Source: a virus. Taken from it: a stretch of 32,137 bases of DNA. Shown piece by piece: positions 11,180 to 21,209 of this stretch. The DNA lies in IMG/VR virus record IMGVR_UViG_3300031999_000130, positions 1 to 32,137 of that record; one strand, 5' to 3'. Both the position numbers and the translations under genes were made by a program. Within the stretch, counting starts at the first letter, position 1; the number at the start of each line of letters is the position of its first letter. Under the pieces are notes generated by a model. The model made no database searches and had not been told where the DNA came from. It saw nothing but the letters and a program-made list of their open reading frames with translations.

Positions 11180-11625
11180 TTTGCGCTCCAGGTGTATTTG
11201 ATCTTTCCCCGGTTAAGCTGGTACTGCTCGTCCACCTCGGACCAGTCGTAGGCCTTCCATTCGTGGGAGGTGATTTCAATCGCCACGCGCACCGCATAAA
11301 TGACCCTGTCTCCAGTGCCGATACCTTCAAGGCCTTTGCAGTAAAGGTCATTATCAAGGTCGGCACTGACGGTATCGGGATATCCCCCCGCATCATGGCC
11401 AAGAGCCAGCGCAGACTGTTCCTGTGTTCCATGGTTCGGCAAAATCAGATCACCAGCTGGACCACCGCTTCGGCCATCCCACATAAACCCCTTGTCGATA
11501 TCAAAACGGTGCACACCTTCGTTTGTGTGGTATGACAGACATACAGGAGCAACCAGCTCAACGAATCGACCAGACACGGGGGCCATTTCAATTCTGTGCG
11601 ACATTTCAAATTTGATTAGTTTCAA
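11176..11625 (-). CDS. DUF1353-like protein of the lysis region (149 aa)
   Basis: The segment FDIDKGFMWDGRSGG (about residues 41-55), followed by QSALALGHDAGGYPDTVSADL and a helical end with RVIYAVRVAIEI, matches the layout of DUF1353: a domain entry, a conserved HD-type motif, then DxxF/Y helices. DUF1353 genes are common beside phage lysis genes; their function is unknown. The likely start is TTG at 11625, with GAGGG seven bases upstream and overlapping the previous stop (TTGA). ATG at 11604 has no SD. Confidence 0.55.
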   Translation of the reverse strand: MKLIKFEMSHRIEMAPVSGRFVELVAPVCLSYHTNEGVHRFDIDKGFMWDGRSGGPAGDLILPNHGTQEQSALALGHDAGGYPDTVSADLDNDLYCKGLEGIGTGDRVIYAVRVAIEITSHEWKAYDWSEVDEQYQLNRGKIKYTWSAK

Positions 11626-11807
11626 TCTGGCACCCTCACATTATCAACGTGGAAAATCAGAATGCCGAGACTGCCGGCTTTTTTGCACATGACCGTTTCG
11701 TCATCGCGCCAACTGTAGATAGAAAATCCTGGATCCCAATTTTTGGAGGCATGTGGCCTAGTCTCGCAGTTACCGCGCTCGGGCTCAATGGGCTGGCGAT
11801 AGTTCAT
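11622..11807 (-). CDS. Unknown small protein of the lysis region (61 aa)
   Basis: Starts MNYRQPIEPERGNCETRP at an ATGA overlap with the membrane protein gene. The C-terminal half (GFSIYSWRDDETVMCKKAGSLGILIFHVDNVRV) is beta-type. No family recognised. The open frame extends upstream to 11876, but only the 11807 start fits the coupling seen in this operon. Confidence 0.6.
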   Translation of the reverse strand: MNYRQPIEPERGNCETRPHASKNWDPGFSIYSWRDDETVMCKKAGSLGILIFHVDNVRVPD

Positions 11808-12097
11808 CGTTGCAGCTTTGTTACGAGGACAAGAAATGCTTCTCTCTGTTTCCGCTGCTCTACCAGGAGAGTGCAAACGCTAGTCTCTATGCGTTCGATA
11901 GATTTAAGCGTGTTGACCCGATTGATCGAGTCAGTCGCGGTGTGCAGATCCAGTCTAGACGATACCGCGTAAACGTCTGATTTGTCTTGGCTGGTCGACT
12001 GCACGGAGTAGACCCCTGCTCCACCACCAACAAGGCCGATAATTGTTATCAAGCCTTTCCCTAGCTCAAGCCAATTAAACCCCGCCTTGGTGGTCAT
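11804..12097 (-). CDS. One-helix membrane protein with coiled-coil tail, candidate holin or spanin (97 aa)
   Basis: A single hydrophobic segment (GLITIIGLVGGGAGVYSV, about residues 14-31) is followed by a long polar helix with many charged residues (DSINRVNTLKSIERIETSV). This N-in anchor plus periplasmic or cytoplasmic coil is seen in inner-membrane spanins and some one-helix holins. It lies upstream of the endolysin in the same coupled block. No outer-membrane lipoprotein partner was found. Confidence 0.5.
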   Translation of the reverse strand: MTTKAGFNWLELGKGLITIIGLVGGGAGVYSVQSTSQDKSDVYAVSSRLDLHTATDSINRVNTLKSIERIETSVCTLLVEQRKQREAFLVLVTKLQR

Positions 12098-12498
12098 TTG
12101 CGGCCCCGGATGATGATTTTGATGGCGCGATCCGTCCCGGCTTCGGTGCTGTCTAGCTCATCGCCATCTTCGTCCTCGTCATCCATTTCCGCCTGCCCGT
12201 TTGGTATGCAGTCGGAATACTCAGTGAGCCACGGAACATCTGCCATGATGACCTTGCCTTCTTTTGTCGTGGCTCTTGCCGTCTGTTGTCCTGGCTGTAC
12301 ATCTTCCATCAAGGTTATCAACTGCTTGTTTGATCCGGTCGATAGACACGCCTGCGTGCCCTTCTTCCATGTCTTCTCTTGCTCTCCCATTCCTGCGGGG
12401 TTAGAGCATCCCATGAGGCTATTGATAGCCATTCCTACACCTTTCATAGCCATACGTCCTTGTGGAGGTAAAAACGATTCAACGTCATTTAGTTTCAT
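12094..12498 (-). CDS. Unknown late protein with acidic C-terminus (134 aa)
   Basis: Begins MKLNDVESFLPPQGRMAM; the centre (KQLITLMEDVQPGQQTARATTKEG) is followed by an acidic stretch with DDEDEDGDELD and a short basic end. No family recognised. Its stop overlaps the membrane-protein start (ATGA). Position between receptor-binding and lysis genes suggests a minor virion or assembly role, but nothing in the sequence proves it. Confidence 0.65.
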   Translation of the reverse strand: MKLNDVESFLPPQGRMAMKGVGMAINSLMGCSNPAGMGEQEKTWKKGTQACLSTGSNKQLITLMEDVQPGQQTARATTKEGKVIMADVPWLTEYSDCIPNGQAEMDDEDEDGDELDSTEAGTDRAIKIIIRGRK

Positions 12499-12517
12499 AA
12501 TTCAAATCTACCTTTTT

Positions 12518-12802
12518 TCAAATCAGGCTGTCGATCTGGCTTGCCTTGATTTGCGCGGTCCTATCCGCTTCCGCATGTTGTATGGTCTCCGCCTTGAGCT
12601 GGGCGTCGATATTCGCCTGCACTTCTGCCATGCGAATGGCATGCATCCGGTCAAAGAATGCCTCTAGATCCTCTCGTTCCTCTTGGTTGGATAAGAGGCA
12701 GGCCCAGACGGTTCTAGCCATCGTAGGGTATCCATTGCCGTCCCATTCGGTGTCGGTGTCGATGACGTATAAACGGTCGATAGTTTCAATTTTCTGGATC
12801 AT
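12518..12802 (-). CDS. Unknown protein after the tail fibre (94 aa), possible fibre chaperone
   Basis: The first half is beta-type (IETIDRLYVIDTDTEWDGNG). The second half is a long Ala/Glu/Gln-rich helix (about residues 45-90). Small proteins encoded just after phage fibres often assist fibre folding; this gene lies 8 nt after the fibre gene with a good SD (AAGGA). The role is positional inference only. Confidence 0.6.
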   Translation of the reverse strand: MIQKIETIDRLYVIDTDTEWDGNGYPTMARTVWACLLSNQEEREDLEAFFDRMHAIRMAEVQANIDAQLKAETIQHAEADRTAQIKASQIDSLI

Positions 12803-12810
12803 GGAATTCC

Positions 12811-15800
12811 TTATGTTAGAGTTGCGGTTTTTGTTACGCCATTAATTCTAATAAATAATCCGGCTGTGGTTGTCCACGTGGACCCATCCGTAGGTGTAGA
12901 GGGGGCAACTCCATGAGGGAGAATTAGCCCCTGGATGCTCGTTGTTGTTACGGGCATGGTCTGAGCAGCTGTAAATGTATTTGTACCATTCCTGACCGCA
13001 AGCTCGTATTGAACGCCCCACACATTTGCAATTTGTTTTTGGAAATAAATCTTGCTGTCTGCTGTTGACCCCGCAAAAATGTCCCATCCATAAGTATTTC
13101 CAAGCCCGGAACTAAAACCCATAGATACCCCTGACCACCAGTTAGCACCACCGGGAGAATTTGCGGGTGTCACAGATGATACAAATGGGCGGATGCCAAA
13201 GTTTGGAGCGTTGCGAGCTTTTAAATCTGTGAGTGAGGCACTAACCACTAAGCCAGTACCAGCAGTTGCAACCGTCAAATCCTTGTATGTGTTTATGGCT
13301 CCGGCTTTTGTCAGCAATAGCAATTCACCTGCGGCAGTGGTAAATGAATGGTTTCCTTGGATGCCATTTCCTGCCGCATAGGTTATTGTCCCGCCTGTTC
13401 CTGCACGATCATTTCCGCGCCATGTGATATATGAACCAGTAGATGGATCTGCGTTTGTCCCAGCTCCATTCACAGTAAGGGCTGCGGTGTGGGCGCCACT
13501 GGTGGTATTCGCTACTACATAATTATCCGCACTTCTGAGCGTTATTACACCTAGGGCGGACAAGTTTTGAACGGTCAGTAGTACATTAACCGCAACTCCA
13601 GTGGAGGCTATCGACATTATAGACGCCACACCACTAAACCACTCAGCTATGGTTCCAGCTATGGAGCTAACCCAATTGTTTGGCCCCGCAGTAAGAAGGG
13701 ATGCTTTTTTTACATCCAACTCCGCAAGTGCAGCCTGCGCGTTTGTAGCCAAAAGCGTAGCTGTCGGAACGGAGCTAACATTCGACGCAAGAACGGTTCC
13801 CGAAGATGCCGCGATTTGTACCGCCGATTGACCCCTGATGTCTACGGTCTGTACGAGTGCTGCGTATTTCACCAAGGCGGAGTAAGCGCCTCCTCCGGCA
13901 TGTTCTACGTAGTGGATCATCTTATATAATGGCCGAATTTCCTGATCTTGCAATGTCGGAAATACTGCGCGAATATCATCCCATTTTGCCGCCTGGGCGT
14001 TAATGAATGAAGCGTATTCAACATTAGATGAACGAACCTTTAATACCTCACCTGGGCGCGGGTCTCCAAAAGAATAGATGTAATTGACTATCCAAGATTT
14101 GTTCGTTACGCTGGTTCTGACTCCCGCAGTTGTGATGTACTCAGGAATGTTGGTTGAAGCGTTGAACGAGAATGGAAATCTGGTTGCGGCAAGCATTTTC
14201 AGAACACCGCCCGCATCGGTGTAACTCATCTTGAATCGTGCGGAATTTGAAAGAGTCAATGATACCGCTGAAATATTTCCAAGGTCTTGGGAGAACCTTG
14301 CTCCGCCTGTGTTGTTGGCGATGTTGACTTGTAGGTTTTCATCTAAAGTGCTTCCACTCGTGACCGATACTACAGTATTTCGACCATCAACATTAGGCGG
14401 TGATGTTGGCAGGCCTGACGTTGATGGGCTGACGTTCGTTATAAGGCTTAATCCGAGATTGTGCACAGTTCCGAAAGTGCGATGCTTCCATAGATGATCG
14501 GCTGCCGAAATGTCGTTCTTATGGTACTCTACGATTTCGGTTACGTTTCGTGCGTCTCCTGAGAGTGTTGGATCAATGTAGCATCGATGCAGCACGCATA
14601 CCGTACCAAACTCATCCCAAGGGGTCTGGGTAGCGACAAGAGCGCCGGCCATGTCTATGTGGATATACCACACTCCAGCCGTGTACGGAAAGTCTACAAA
14701 GATTGGGGTAGAAAATTCTCGCTTTACCGAGACCCCAGACCCATCAGTATAAAAGCAAAGTTTGTTAGATGAATCAATGGTTGATCCGTTCTTGACTGTG
14801 TTTATCGAGTACCTAGCCTGGGCACCTGTGCAGTCTAGATACACGTCGTTTTCAGTGAGATACTGTTCCTGACATACTCCATTGAATACAAGCTGTTTTA
14901 GGTCTAGCAATGTTTTTTGGTGCTCTCTCGTTGCCATCGTAACGAACGGCCCGTCATTAGGAATAGCTATAGTTGAGTCTACTCCCCTAAAACTAGCCAG
15001 GAGTTGAAGCACGTTATCTACGACTCTCCACCACATTTGAGTGAGGACTCCGCCAACTGCAACGATTAGCACTTGCTGAGCCACGCCACCTTGCGTGTTT
15101 TGTATGTTTGTCGAATTCGTTGACGCGCTTGTATATGTTTTTACCACATTCTGCGCCTGTGCTCCGGCAGTTTCAGACTGAGACAATATACCAGCTCTAG
15201 TATATACAATATCCCTAAAGCTTTTTGCGCCTAAAATATTTTCGTCACCTGTTTTATGCACAACATCTGCATCATTGGCCTTTAATGATATCTGAGTTCT
15301 CAATGATACGGTATTGAAAGTGATATCGTTCTTTGTGAGGGCCATGGAATCCGTTCCGTCACTAAGTTCTAGTGCTGGTTTTTCTTCCATATCGACCAAA
15401 AGCCTCGCCTCTCCCGATCCGTTTTGTAGTATGGCTCTTATACTCTCATAGCTTCCAATACCTCTACTATCTACGACGTCAACGGATAGTACGCCGTCAT
15501 TAATTCCGACTTGTATGCTATCTGTTTGGTTTTCTGGATCGACAACAATAAGAGGGCCCGTCATGGTGTCGCCAGACTTATGGACTACATCAGCATCATT
15601 GGCTTTAATGGCATACAAATCATCAATGGCGTCTTGTACTGTAGAATTATCATAACTAATATCTGTTGCATCTGCGATAATGCTAATGATATTAGGATAT
15701 GTATAAATGGTAGCGCCATTTTTATCTTTCAAAAGCAGGTCATATACTAGAGTGCTATCTAGTTTTATCCTTGCAAACCCAGATATATCAAGGATGTGAG

Positions 15801-15948
15801 GGTTTGCGGCCGTCGAACCGTCTAAGTTGTAGATCGTTTGCAGGTTAGTTGTTCCAACCGCATAAGCATAAAGCCTACCCTCTGATACAGGGTTATCATT
15901 TGAGTCACGAAACTGAGAGGACACCCAAGGGAGGAATATTTTAGACAT
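12811..15948 (-). CDS. Tail fibre / receptor-binding protein (1045 aa)
   Basis: The N-terminal about 70 residues contain SEGRLYAYAVGTT, TIYNLDGSTAANPHILD and GFARIKLD, a particle-binding domain widely used by podovirus fibres and spikes. Two related short repeats follow (ANDADVVHK at about residues 112 and 228), then long Ser/Thr/Asn/Gly-rich beta-type sequence typical of trimeric fibres. The C-terminus (about 960-1045) looks like a compact tip (GTNTFTAAQTMPVTTTSIQGLILP...DGSTWTTTAG). SD AGGTAACAC precedes ATG at 15948. It differs from the second receptor-binding protein upstream except for a similar N-terminal pattern. Confidence 0.75.
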   Translation of the reverse strand: MSKIFLPWVSSQFRDSNDNPVSEGRLYAYAVGTTNLQTIYNLDGSTAANPHILDISGFARIKLDSTLVYDLLLKDKNGATIYTYPNIISIIADATDISYDNSTVQDAIDDLYAIKANDADVVHKSGDTMTGPLIVVDPENQTDSIQVGINDGVLSVDVVDSRGIGSYESIRAILQNGSGEARLLVDMEEKPALELSDGTDSMALTKNDITFNTVSLRTQISLKANDADVVHKTGDENILGAKSFRDIVYTRAGILSQSETAGAQAQNVVKTYTSASTNSTNIQNTQGGVAQQVLIVAVGGVLTQMWWRVVDNVLQLLASFRGVDSTIAIPNDGPFVTMATREHQKTLLDLKQLVFNGVCQEQYLTENDVYLDCTGAQARYSINTVKNGSTIDSSNKLCFYTDGSGVSVKREFSTPIFVDFPYTAGVWYIHIDMAGALVATQTPWDEFGTVCVLHRCYIDPTLSGDARNVTEIVEYHKNDISAADHLWKHRTFGTVHNLGLSLITNVSPSTSGLPTSPPNVDGRNTVVSVTSGSTLDENLQVNIANNTGGARFSQDLGNISAVSLTLSNSARFKMSYTDAGGVLKMLAATRFPFSFNASTNIPEYITTAGVRTSVTNKSWIVNYIYSFGDPRPGEVLKVRSSNVEYASFINAQAAKWDDIRAVFPTLQDQEIRPLYKMIHYVEHAGGGAYSALVKYAALVQTVDIRGQSAVQIAASSGTVLASNVSSVPTATLLATNAQAALAELDVKKASLLTAGPNNWVSSIAGTIAEWFSGVASIMSIASTGVAVNVLLTVQNLSALGVITLRSADNYVVANTTSGAHTAALTVNGAGTNADPSTGSYITWRGNDRAGTGGTITYAAGNGIQGNHSFTTAAGELLLLTKAGAINTYKDLTVATAGTGLVVSASLTDLKARNAPNFGIRPFVSSVTPANSPGGANWWSGVSMGFSSGLGNTYGWDIFAGSTADSKIYFQKQIANVWGVQYELAVRNGTNTFTAAQTMPVTTTSIQGLILPHGVAPSTPTDGSTWTTTAGLFIRINGVTKTATLT

Positions 15949-15951
15949 GTG

Positions 15952-18420
15952 TTACCTGTATAATTCGAATGTAATTTGAACGGTTTGAGGGCTAGCCCCT
16001 GCACTTCCATCTCTAGCGACTGTAGTTAAGGTCATGCTTCCTGGCGTAGCTGAGTTTCCTTGGCCAGATAAGGCGCCAAGAAGACCAAATAGACCGCTTG
16101 TGAGTATGTCGCTGGATGTAATTATCTTATCTATAAAGATAAATACCCTTGAATCAATCAAGCTTACAAGGCCTATTGTTGTGGAGCCGATAACACTAAA
16201 GGTATACGCTGTATCAATAGTTCCTCTAGTTGTCTTTATCGATAGGCTCGCATTGGTGCTTCTGTTGTCACATATTAAAATCTTTGGATCATTTGCAAAT
16301 GTCCCTGACCCGGATAATATATAATCCATCCCAAACAATGACGCCGTATAAGATCCGGTAAATACATTATCTTTGAATATTACTCCATAAACTATGGTAC
16401 TCGCGGAGCTAGTCCACAGCCTCCATACTGGGTTTGCAGTTGATAACCCTCTAAATACGTTAGACGTGAATGTCATTGGATACATCACAGGTCCATCGTT
16501 TATTGAATAGACGCTGGTATTAATGGTGCACGCTGAAATGTCCGTAAGATATGCAAATCTGTTTATTTTCTCGGTTCCATATGCAGAATCTCCAATGGTG
16601 CACCCAACAAAATTAACAGCGGATGCGATCCAAATATCACCTCTGAAGATAGTCTTTGATGCCCTGATATAGCCCGTTGTACTTAGCGTTGTAGATGTGA
16701 TGCTTTTAGTTGTGCTCGATAGCAGGCATGACGTAAGATCAACAGTTGCACCGGAAATCACAGACATTAGATCTGTGGTGCTTATGAGTTTGCAATTGAC
16801 AAAGTTTGCGGAATCGACGATAATAAAAGAAGGGGTTCCGGATAGGCTAAGGTTTTCGATGGTGATTCCCTGGACTGCGTATACACCAGCAACCGACATC
16901 GCAAAATCTCGGCCATCAAGGGTTTTGCATAGAGAATTTTTTGCGCATGAAATAGCCCTGTATAATGCGTTTGAAGCTGTCATCGTCTCAGACAGAGCCC
17001 ACCAAAGCACATTCGTCTTGCCCTTCATTTTTACATTTGCAGATCCAGAAAATAAAGCGACATCTCCAGCCTGAACCGATCCTAGATATATGTCTGCGCT
17101 AGCCGTTATAACTCCCCCACCAGCAACCACAATCCAATCAGAAGCAAGCACCACCGCAGTTGATGCCGTTACATCTTTGTCAATTATTAACGCCGTTCCA
17201 GGGTTAAACATTATGTCTGCACGAAGAACGCTAGAGAAATCATATGATGATGAAAACCAAGACGCAAACACCTCTTTCATGTATGACAGATTTAAAATCA
17301 TTGGATCAGCAAAATAGATGCATCCATCTAAATTCTCGTTTTTGATCGAGTATGGCTTTAGAGTGAATCCGCTTCCAGATATGACAAGGAATCCAATAGG
17401 AGTAAATGAAAGCCGACACTTTTTTTCCCCGCCAGAGGTTACTAGCGTAGTGTCAATATTTTCATTTATTTCAAACGTGTAGTTATCGCTAACATCCAAA
17501 ATAAATCGATTGAAGCATACTTCATTAGATCCAAACCATATCGATTTTATCGGTGAAAAACTTATTCCACTAAATTTAAACCAGCACCCACCTATTGAGT
17601 GGATTGACTGTAGAGCGGTTGATATTTGAATATCATAATATGATGATATGTTAATCTTGTAATCCGTTGCTGCCGAATCATTGATAAATGTCACGCCGTT
17701 ATCAATCTTGATTGGAACCCGAATGGGTTGAGACAAAGCCCCGCTCACTGTGTAGACTCCGCGAGGGATATACATTGTCACGGGGTGGCCTGTCAAAGCG
17801 TTACACCATGATTCGCATTGAGCGATGGCGCCGTTGCAGTTCTGGCCCCCAGGGATAGCACCAAACTCCCGAACGTCCACTATTGTTGCAGGCATGTACA
17901 ACCAGCGGCCAGTTGCTGACACAGATGACGCGACAATGGTTCCCATGTTTTCCGAGTCAGCATTTAGAGCACTCCAGTAAAATGTGCGCGCCCCGCAATC
18001 GCCCGCAGCATAGTGCCCCGTTACGATTGCAGCGCCATACACCGCTGGGTCAAGAGCTTTCAGCCCTGCAATCGTGGGGACTGATGGGGTAGATTCAGAT
18101 GTTGGAGCCAAGGATAATCCTTGTAAGTCAAACTGATTATCTGGCGCCCAGTCTCCGGGCTCAGCCTCAAGAATGTTATCACCAATAAATCTGGATACAT
18201 CACAGGTGTAAACTCCATACCCCATAAAGATTTGATTCTCTGTCCTGCCATCTGCGCCAAGTATTTGCGGGTTCTCCGCCTCTACGATGAGGGCTGCATC
18301 TGTATAAATGATCTTTGGAGTAGTAGTGCCAACTTCGTAAAAATCAATCTTAGCGAAGCTCGCAGGATTGCCTAGGGAGTCAATGAATACGGGTTTTTGA
18401 TCTGTGAATGAAATAGACAT
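15952..18420 (-). CDS. Tailspike with beta-helix domain (822 aa)
   Basis: The N-terminus has FYEVGTTTPKIIYTDAAL and NPQILGADGR, a head-binding pattern comparable with the fibre downstream. A VDVREFGAIPGG motif (about residue 180) followed by about 500 residues of beta-type repeats is the hallmark of right-handed beta-helix tailspikes (pectate-lyase-like fold). These bind and often cleave surface polysaccharide. No catalytic residues can be named from sequence alone. Six or fewer of these trimers normally decorate a P22-like tail; here a long fibre accompanies it. Confidence 0.75.
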   Translation of the reverse strand: MSISFTDQKPVFIDSLGNPASFAKIDFYEVGTTTPKIIYTDAALIVEAENPQILGADGRTENQIFMGYGVYTCDVSRFIGDNILEAEPGDWAPDNQFDLQGLSLAPTSESTPSVPTIAGLKALDPAVYGAAIVTGHYAAGDCGARTFYWSALNADSENMGTIVASSVSATGRWLYMPATIVDVREFGAIPGGQNCNGAIAQCESWCNALTGHPVTMYIPRGVYTVSGALSQPIRVPIKIDNGVTFINDSAATDYKINISSYYDIQISTALQSIHSIGGCWFKFSGISFSPIKSIWFGSNEVCFNRFILDVSDNYTFEINENIDTTLVTSGGEKKCRLSFTPIGFLVISGSGFTLKPYSIKNENLDGCIYFADPMILNLSYMKEVFASWFSSSYDFSSVLRADIMFNPGTALIIDKDVTASTAVVLASDWIVVAGGGVITASADIYLGSVQAGDVALFSGSANVKMKGKTNVLWWALSETMTASNALYRAISCAKNSLCKTLDGRDFAMSVAGVYAVQGITIENLSLSGTPSFIIVDSANFVNCKLISTTDLMSVISGATVDLTSCLLSSTTKSITSTTLSTTGYIRASKTIFRGDIWIASAVNFVGCTIGDSAYGTEKINRFAYLTDISACTINTSVYSINDGPVMYPMTFTSNVFRGLSTANPVWRLWTSSASTIVYGVIFKDNVFTGSYTASLFGMDYILSGSGTFANDPKILICDNRSTNASLSIKTTRGTIDTAYTFSVIGSTTIGLVSLIDSRVFIFIDKIITSSDILTSGLFGLLGALSGQGNSATPGSMTLTTVARDGSAGASPQTVQITFELYR

Positions 18421-18432
18421 AGTGTCCTTTAC

Positions 18433-19845
18433 TTATGGTCTATAGTCGGAAGTTTTTCGTTTTCCATCTGTGAAGCTTGTCGACGCCTTTTGTCCTGCGA
18501 CTCTTCCAGTCGCTCCGATTACTGGCCTGTCAATTTGTGCGCGTCTCCCGACATCGTATAAAGCCTGTGCCCCGGCGGGAGTTTTTAATAATTTTGACAT
18601 TCCGTACCCAGCTGCGGCCCCTGGAATTCCGCCAATCGTTCCCCCTGCAATCATTGCCTGCGTTGATCCAAGAGGAATTACAACCTTTCCACGAGTAAGA
18701 TCAGAGGCGTTTTCTACTGGATGAAGTAGCGCCATTAGGGGGGCCATGTCTTTTGTTTTTTGAATAACTTCTGGTGCAATATTTTCTACATATTTCCCAA
18801 TCTGTTGAGCTATGATTGCCTTTGCTTTTTTCTTTGCACTCATTGTTTCGGGATCTGTAGAAAAAACTCTAGACGATGCACTAAGTCTTGACCGCTCTTT
18901 CATTGCATCTTCAACACTCTTCCAGGATCGGCCCCACTCGTCCCTATATTCTGCCCTAAGATCTATAATGGCTTTCTTTACAGCCCTAGCCTCTGATACA
19001 TCCAGAGCGCTTATAGCATCTAAAGCATTATTGAATACGCCATCAATTACATTTACCTTGCGATTTTTCCACTCAGGGATATTGGAGCGCTCTTTTGAAA
19101 TAGTGCCAAGCTTCTTTTCGATATTGCTTTCCATTCCTGAAATTTGTTCAGGAATCGTTCCACGCCTTGGAACTATATCACCCTGAGAAAGGGCCCAATC
19201 AAAATCAGGAGGGTTCGCGCCTTTCATTACCCCAGATTTAGGGACAACCACGGATTGCAAAACACTGGGCGCAATGGCTTGAGCGGTTTCTCCGGCCTTT
19301 TTTATCGCCCTACCAGCACCGTAAATCGCCATAGGAGAAGCCGCCGATAACCCAGACTCTATAAATGAGGGCCGATCTCCGCCAGCGATTCGCGCGGCTG
19401 TCGTTCCTGCACCAGAAATAGCGCCATATTTTAGCGCCTGCCTTGCTCCCATGCTTGCGGGGTTCATTCCTATAAGATTCAACGGCGTCTCGATTGCTGC
19501 TGAACCCAATATTTCACCCTGAGATCCCCCGCGCCTCGCCACATCGGACGCAATCGGATAAGCCAAGTCGGCTAGTCCTGTAAGAAATTGGTCTACACCA
19601 CCGCCAATCTGCTCGGGCTGCATTTCTGGGGATATAGACAGGCGCTGCGCCTTTTGCCCGAGTGATGCACCGGATGACCGAAGTAGTTCTATTTTTTGCT
19701 GTTTATTGCGTTCAAAGTCCTGCTCCGTTTGAATTTCTAATCCTTTCAAGTCCGCGAATTTTTTAAGCTCCTGCAACGTCTGATCATCATCAGCAAACGC
19801 CTCATTCCATCTACCGTTTTGGATATCGATTAGATAATATTTCAT
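18433..19845 (-). CDS. Probable ejection protein, gp16-like position (470 aa)
   Basis: Third of three consecutive genes in the place of P22 genes 7, 20 and 16, whose products leave the head with the DNA. Gly/Ala-rich segments (MAPLMALLHPV, AGGTIGGIPGAAAGYG) suggest membrane-inserting helices; the middle is helical and charged. The N-terminus (MKYYLIDIQNGRW) begins at an ATGA overlap. Assignment rests on order, size and composition, not on specific residues. Confidence 0.55.
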   Translation of the reverse strand: MKYYLIDIQNGRWNEAFADDDQTLQELKKFADLKGLEIQTEQDFERNKQQKIELLRSSGASLGQKAQRLSISPEMQPEQIGGGVDQFLTGLADLAYPIASDVARRGGSQGEILGSAAIETPLNLIGMNPASMGARQALKYGAISGAGTTAARIAGGDRPSFIESGLSAASPMAIYGAGRAIKKAGETAQAIAPSVLQSVVVPKSGVMKGANPPDFDWALSQGDIVPRRGTIPEQISGMESNIEKKLGTISKERSNIPEWKNRKVNVIDGVFNNALDAISALDVSEARAVKKAIIDLRAEYRDEWGRSWKSVEDAMKERSRLSASSRVFSTDPETMSAKKKAKAIIAQQIGKYVENIAPEVIQKTKDMAPLMALLHPVENASDLTRGKVVIPLGSTQAMIAGGTIGGIPGAAAGYGMSKLLKTPAGAQALYDVGRRAQIDRPVIGATGRVAGQKASTSFTDGKRKTSDYRP

Positions 19846-21209
19846 AAAGACCCTTTTTTACCTAAGATAAAATTACCGCCAACAGCTTTAGGATTTCCTT
19901 TGTTTTCTGACTGCGCGGAATGAATTATTTTTAGAGAATCAGGACTTTGACCGATTACAGCCCAAGACGGGATTCCCATTTGTTCCGCAACATAGGTTGC
20001 CCGATCAGATGCGGATTGAAGCTTTATTTGTGCAGCATCTTTCCAAATTCCTGCGAGCTTTTTCATTTCTGTGGCTTGCTCAGCTGTTAGGGTTAGTCCT
20101 GAATTTATCTGACCAACAAAATTCATGAATCGACCATAGGCACCGCTAGCTCCTGCAACGGCATCATACTCAGCTTCGCGAACTGTTGACGCTGGGTCTA
20201 GGGATCTCATGAATAAGAAAACAGAAGCGATTGCTTTGTACCCCTTCACGTCTCCAGTACCAAGCGTTAAGATTAATTTACCCGCTTCTGAAATTGAAGC
20301 TGATAGCGGTTTTGCTATAGACATGAAATTAGCTTCAATCGATTTGGCGGGAGCTTGGAGCCACGAAGGGAGACCCTTGGATACCGACGCTTCACCCTGC
20401 TTTACTGGCTGGGCCTGGCCAATGTTGTACTGGGCCTCCAGCCCTTGCGCCTGCTTAACTTGTGTCTCAATGGGCGCTTGTTTGACCTGTTCGGAGACAA
20501 GGCGCGTTTGCATTGGAGCTTGCTTGGTTTTTTCCTGTGACAAGGAAATCTCGTTACTCATTAGGTCGCCCTTCAAAATATCCTTTGATGCCATGGATTG
20601 AATTATTTCAGGCGTAACCATTTTCGGGTTTGGAACTTGGCTTAGTACATATCCGGGTTGCGAGTTGTACCACTGCTCGTAGTTTCCCGAGCGAAATGCA
20701 TTTAAAGCCGCTGCGGCGATGTCAGAAGGGCTAGTTTCCTTTCCTGGCTCCATTCCTTTAAGCCTTGCTTTCTCTAGCTCTGTAAGTCCCTGCATGCGTT
20801 CGCGTTCAAGCTGGCTGGCCTGACTCATTCCCGCCAAATCCTTTTGGGCTTCGATGCCCGTTCTTTGTGATTCAATCTCTCGGGCCTGGTCTTCATATCG
20901 CTTGGCCATCTCAGGATCAAATCGGAGAAGGAGCCGGGATAGTTTCAATGCTTTTTGAGCAGGGGAGAGCCCTTGAAAATCAGGGTCTCCAGGGTTGTTG
21001 AATTTCTGCACAAGCGCATTAACAGAGTCGATGCTTCCGGTCTTCTTGGCCTCTTCCTCTCTGGCCTGCATAGGTCCGCGAATGGCCCCTACAATTGCTT
21101 CTCCTGCGCGACCACCGCGCCCAGCCCAATCACTTGCGGCCTGTGATGCGATGGTTGGACGATAGAATCGATCTGGGTCATATGTTCCAATACCTCTTGT
21201 AAGATCCAT
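19842..21209 (-). CDS. Probable ejection protein, gp20-like position (455 aa)
   Basis: The start at 21209 (MDLTRGIGTYDPDRFYRP) overlaps the previous stop as TAATG and has GGAGG nine bases upstream. The open extension to 21251 lacks support. The protein is almost wholly helical, rich in Gln, Ala, Glu and Lys (EKTKQAPMQTRLVSEQVKQA), with no membrane segment, like P22 gp20. It is expected to be packaged in the head and delivered with the DNA. Confidence 0.6.
   Translation of the reverse strand: MDLTRGIGTYDPDRFYRPTIASQAASDWAGRGGRAGEAIVGAIRGPMQAREEEAKKTGSIDSVNALVQKFNNPGDPDFQGLSPAQKALKLSRLLLRFDPEMAKRYEDQAREIESQRTGIEAQKDLAGMSQASQLERERMQGLTELEKARLKGMEPGKETSPSDIAAAALNAFRSGNYEQWYNSQPGYVLSQVPNPKMVTPEIIQSMASKDILKGDLMSNEISLSQEKTKQAPMQTRLVSEQVKQAPIETQVKQAQGLEAQYNIGQAQPVKQGEASVSKGLPSWLQAPAKSIEANFMSIAKPLSASISEAGKLILTLGTGDVKGYKAIASVFLFMRSLDPASTVREAEYDAVAGASGAYGRFMNFVGQINSGLTLTAEQATEMKKLAGIWKDAAQIKLQSASDRATYVAEQMGIPSWAVIGQSPDSLKIIHSAQSENKGNPKAVGGNFILGKKGSL

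Noticed and set aside
14231-14497. Plus-strand frames opposite the fibre, tailspike and structural genes (several between 12 and 30 kb)
   Set aside because: They are shadows of the long minus-strand genes, with no SD or operon context.
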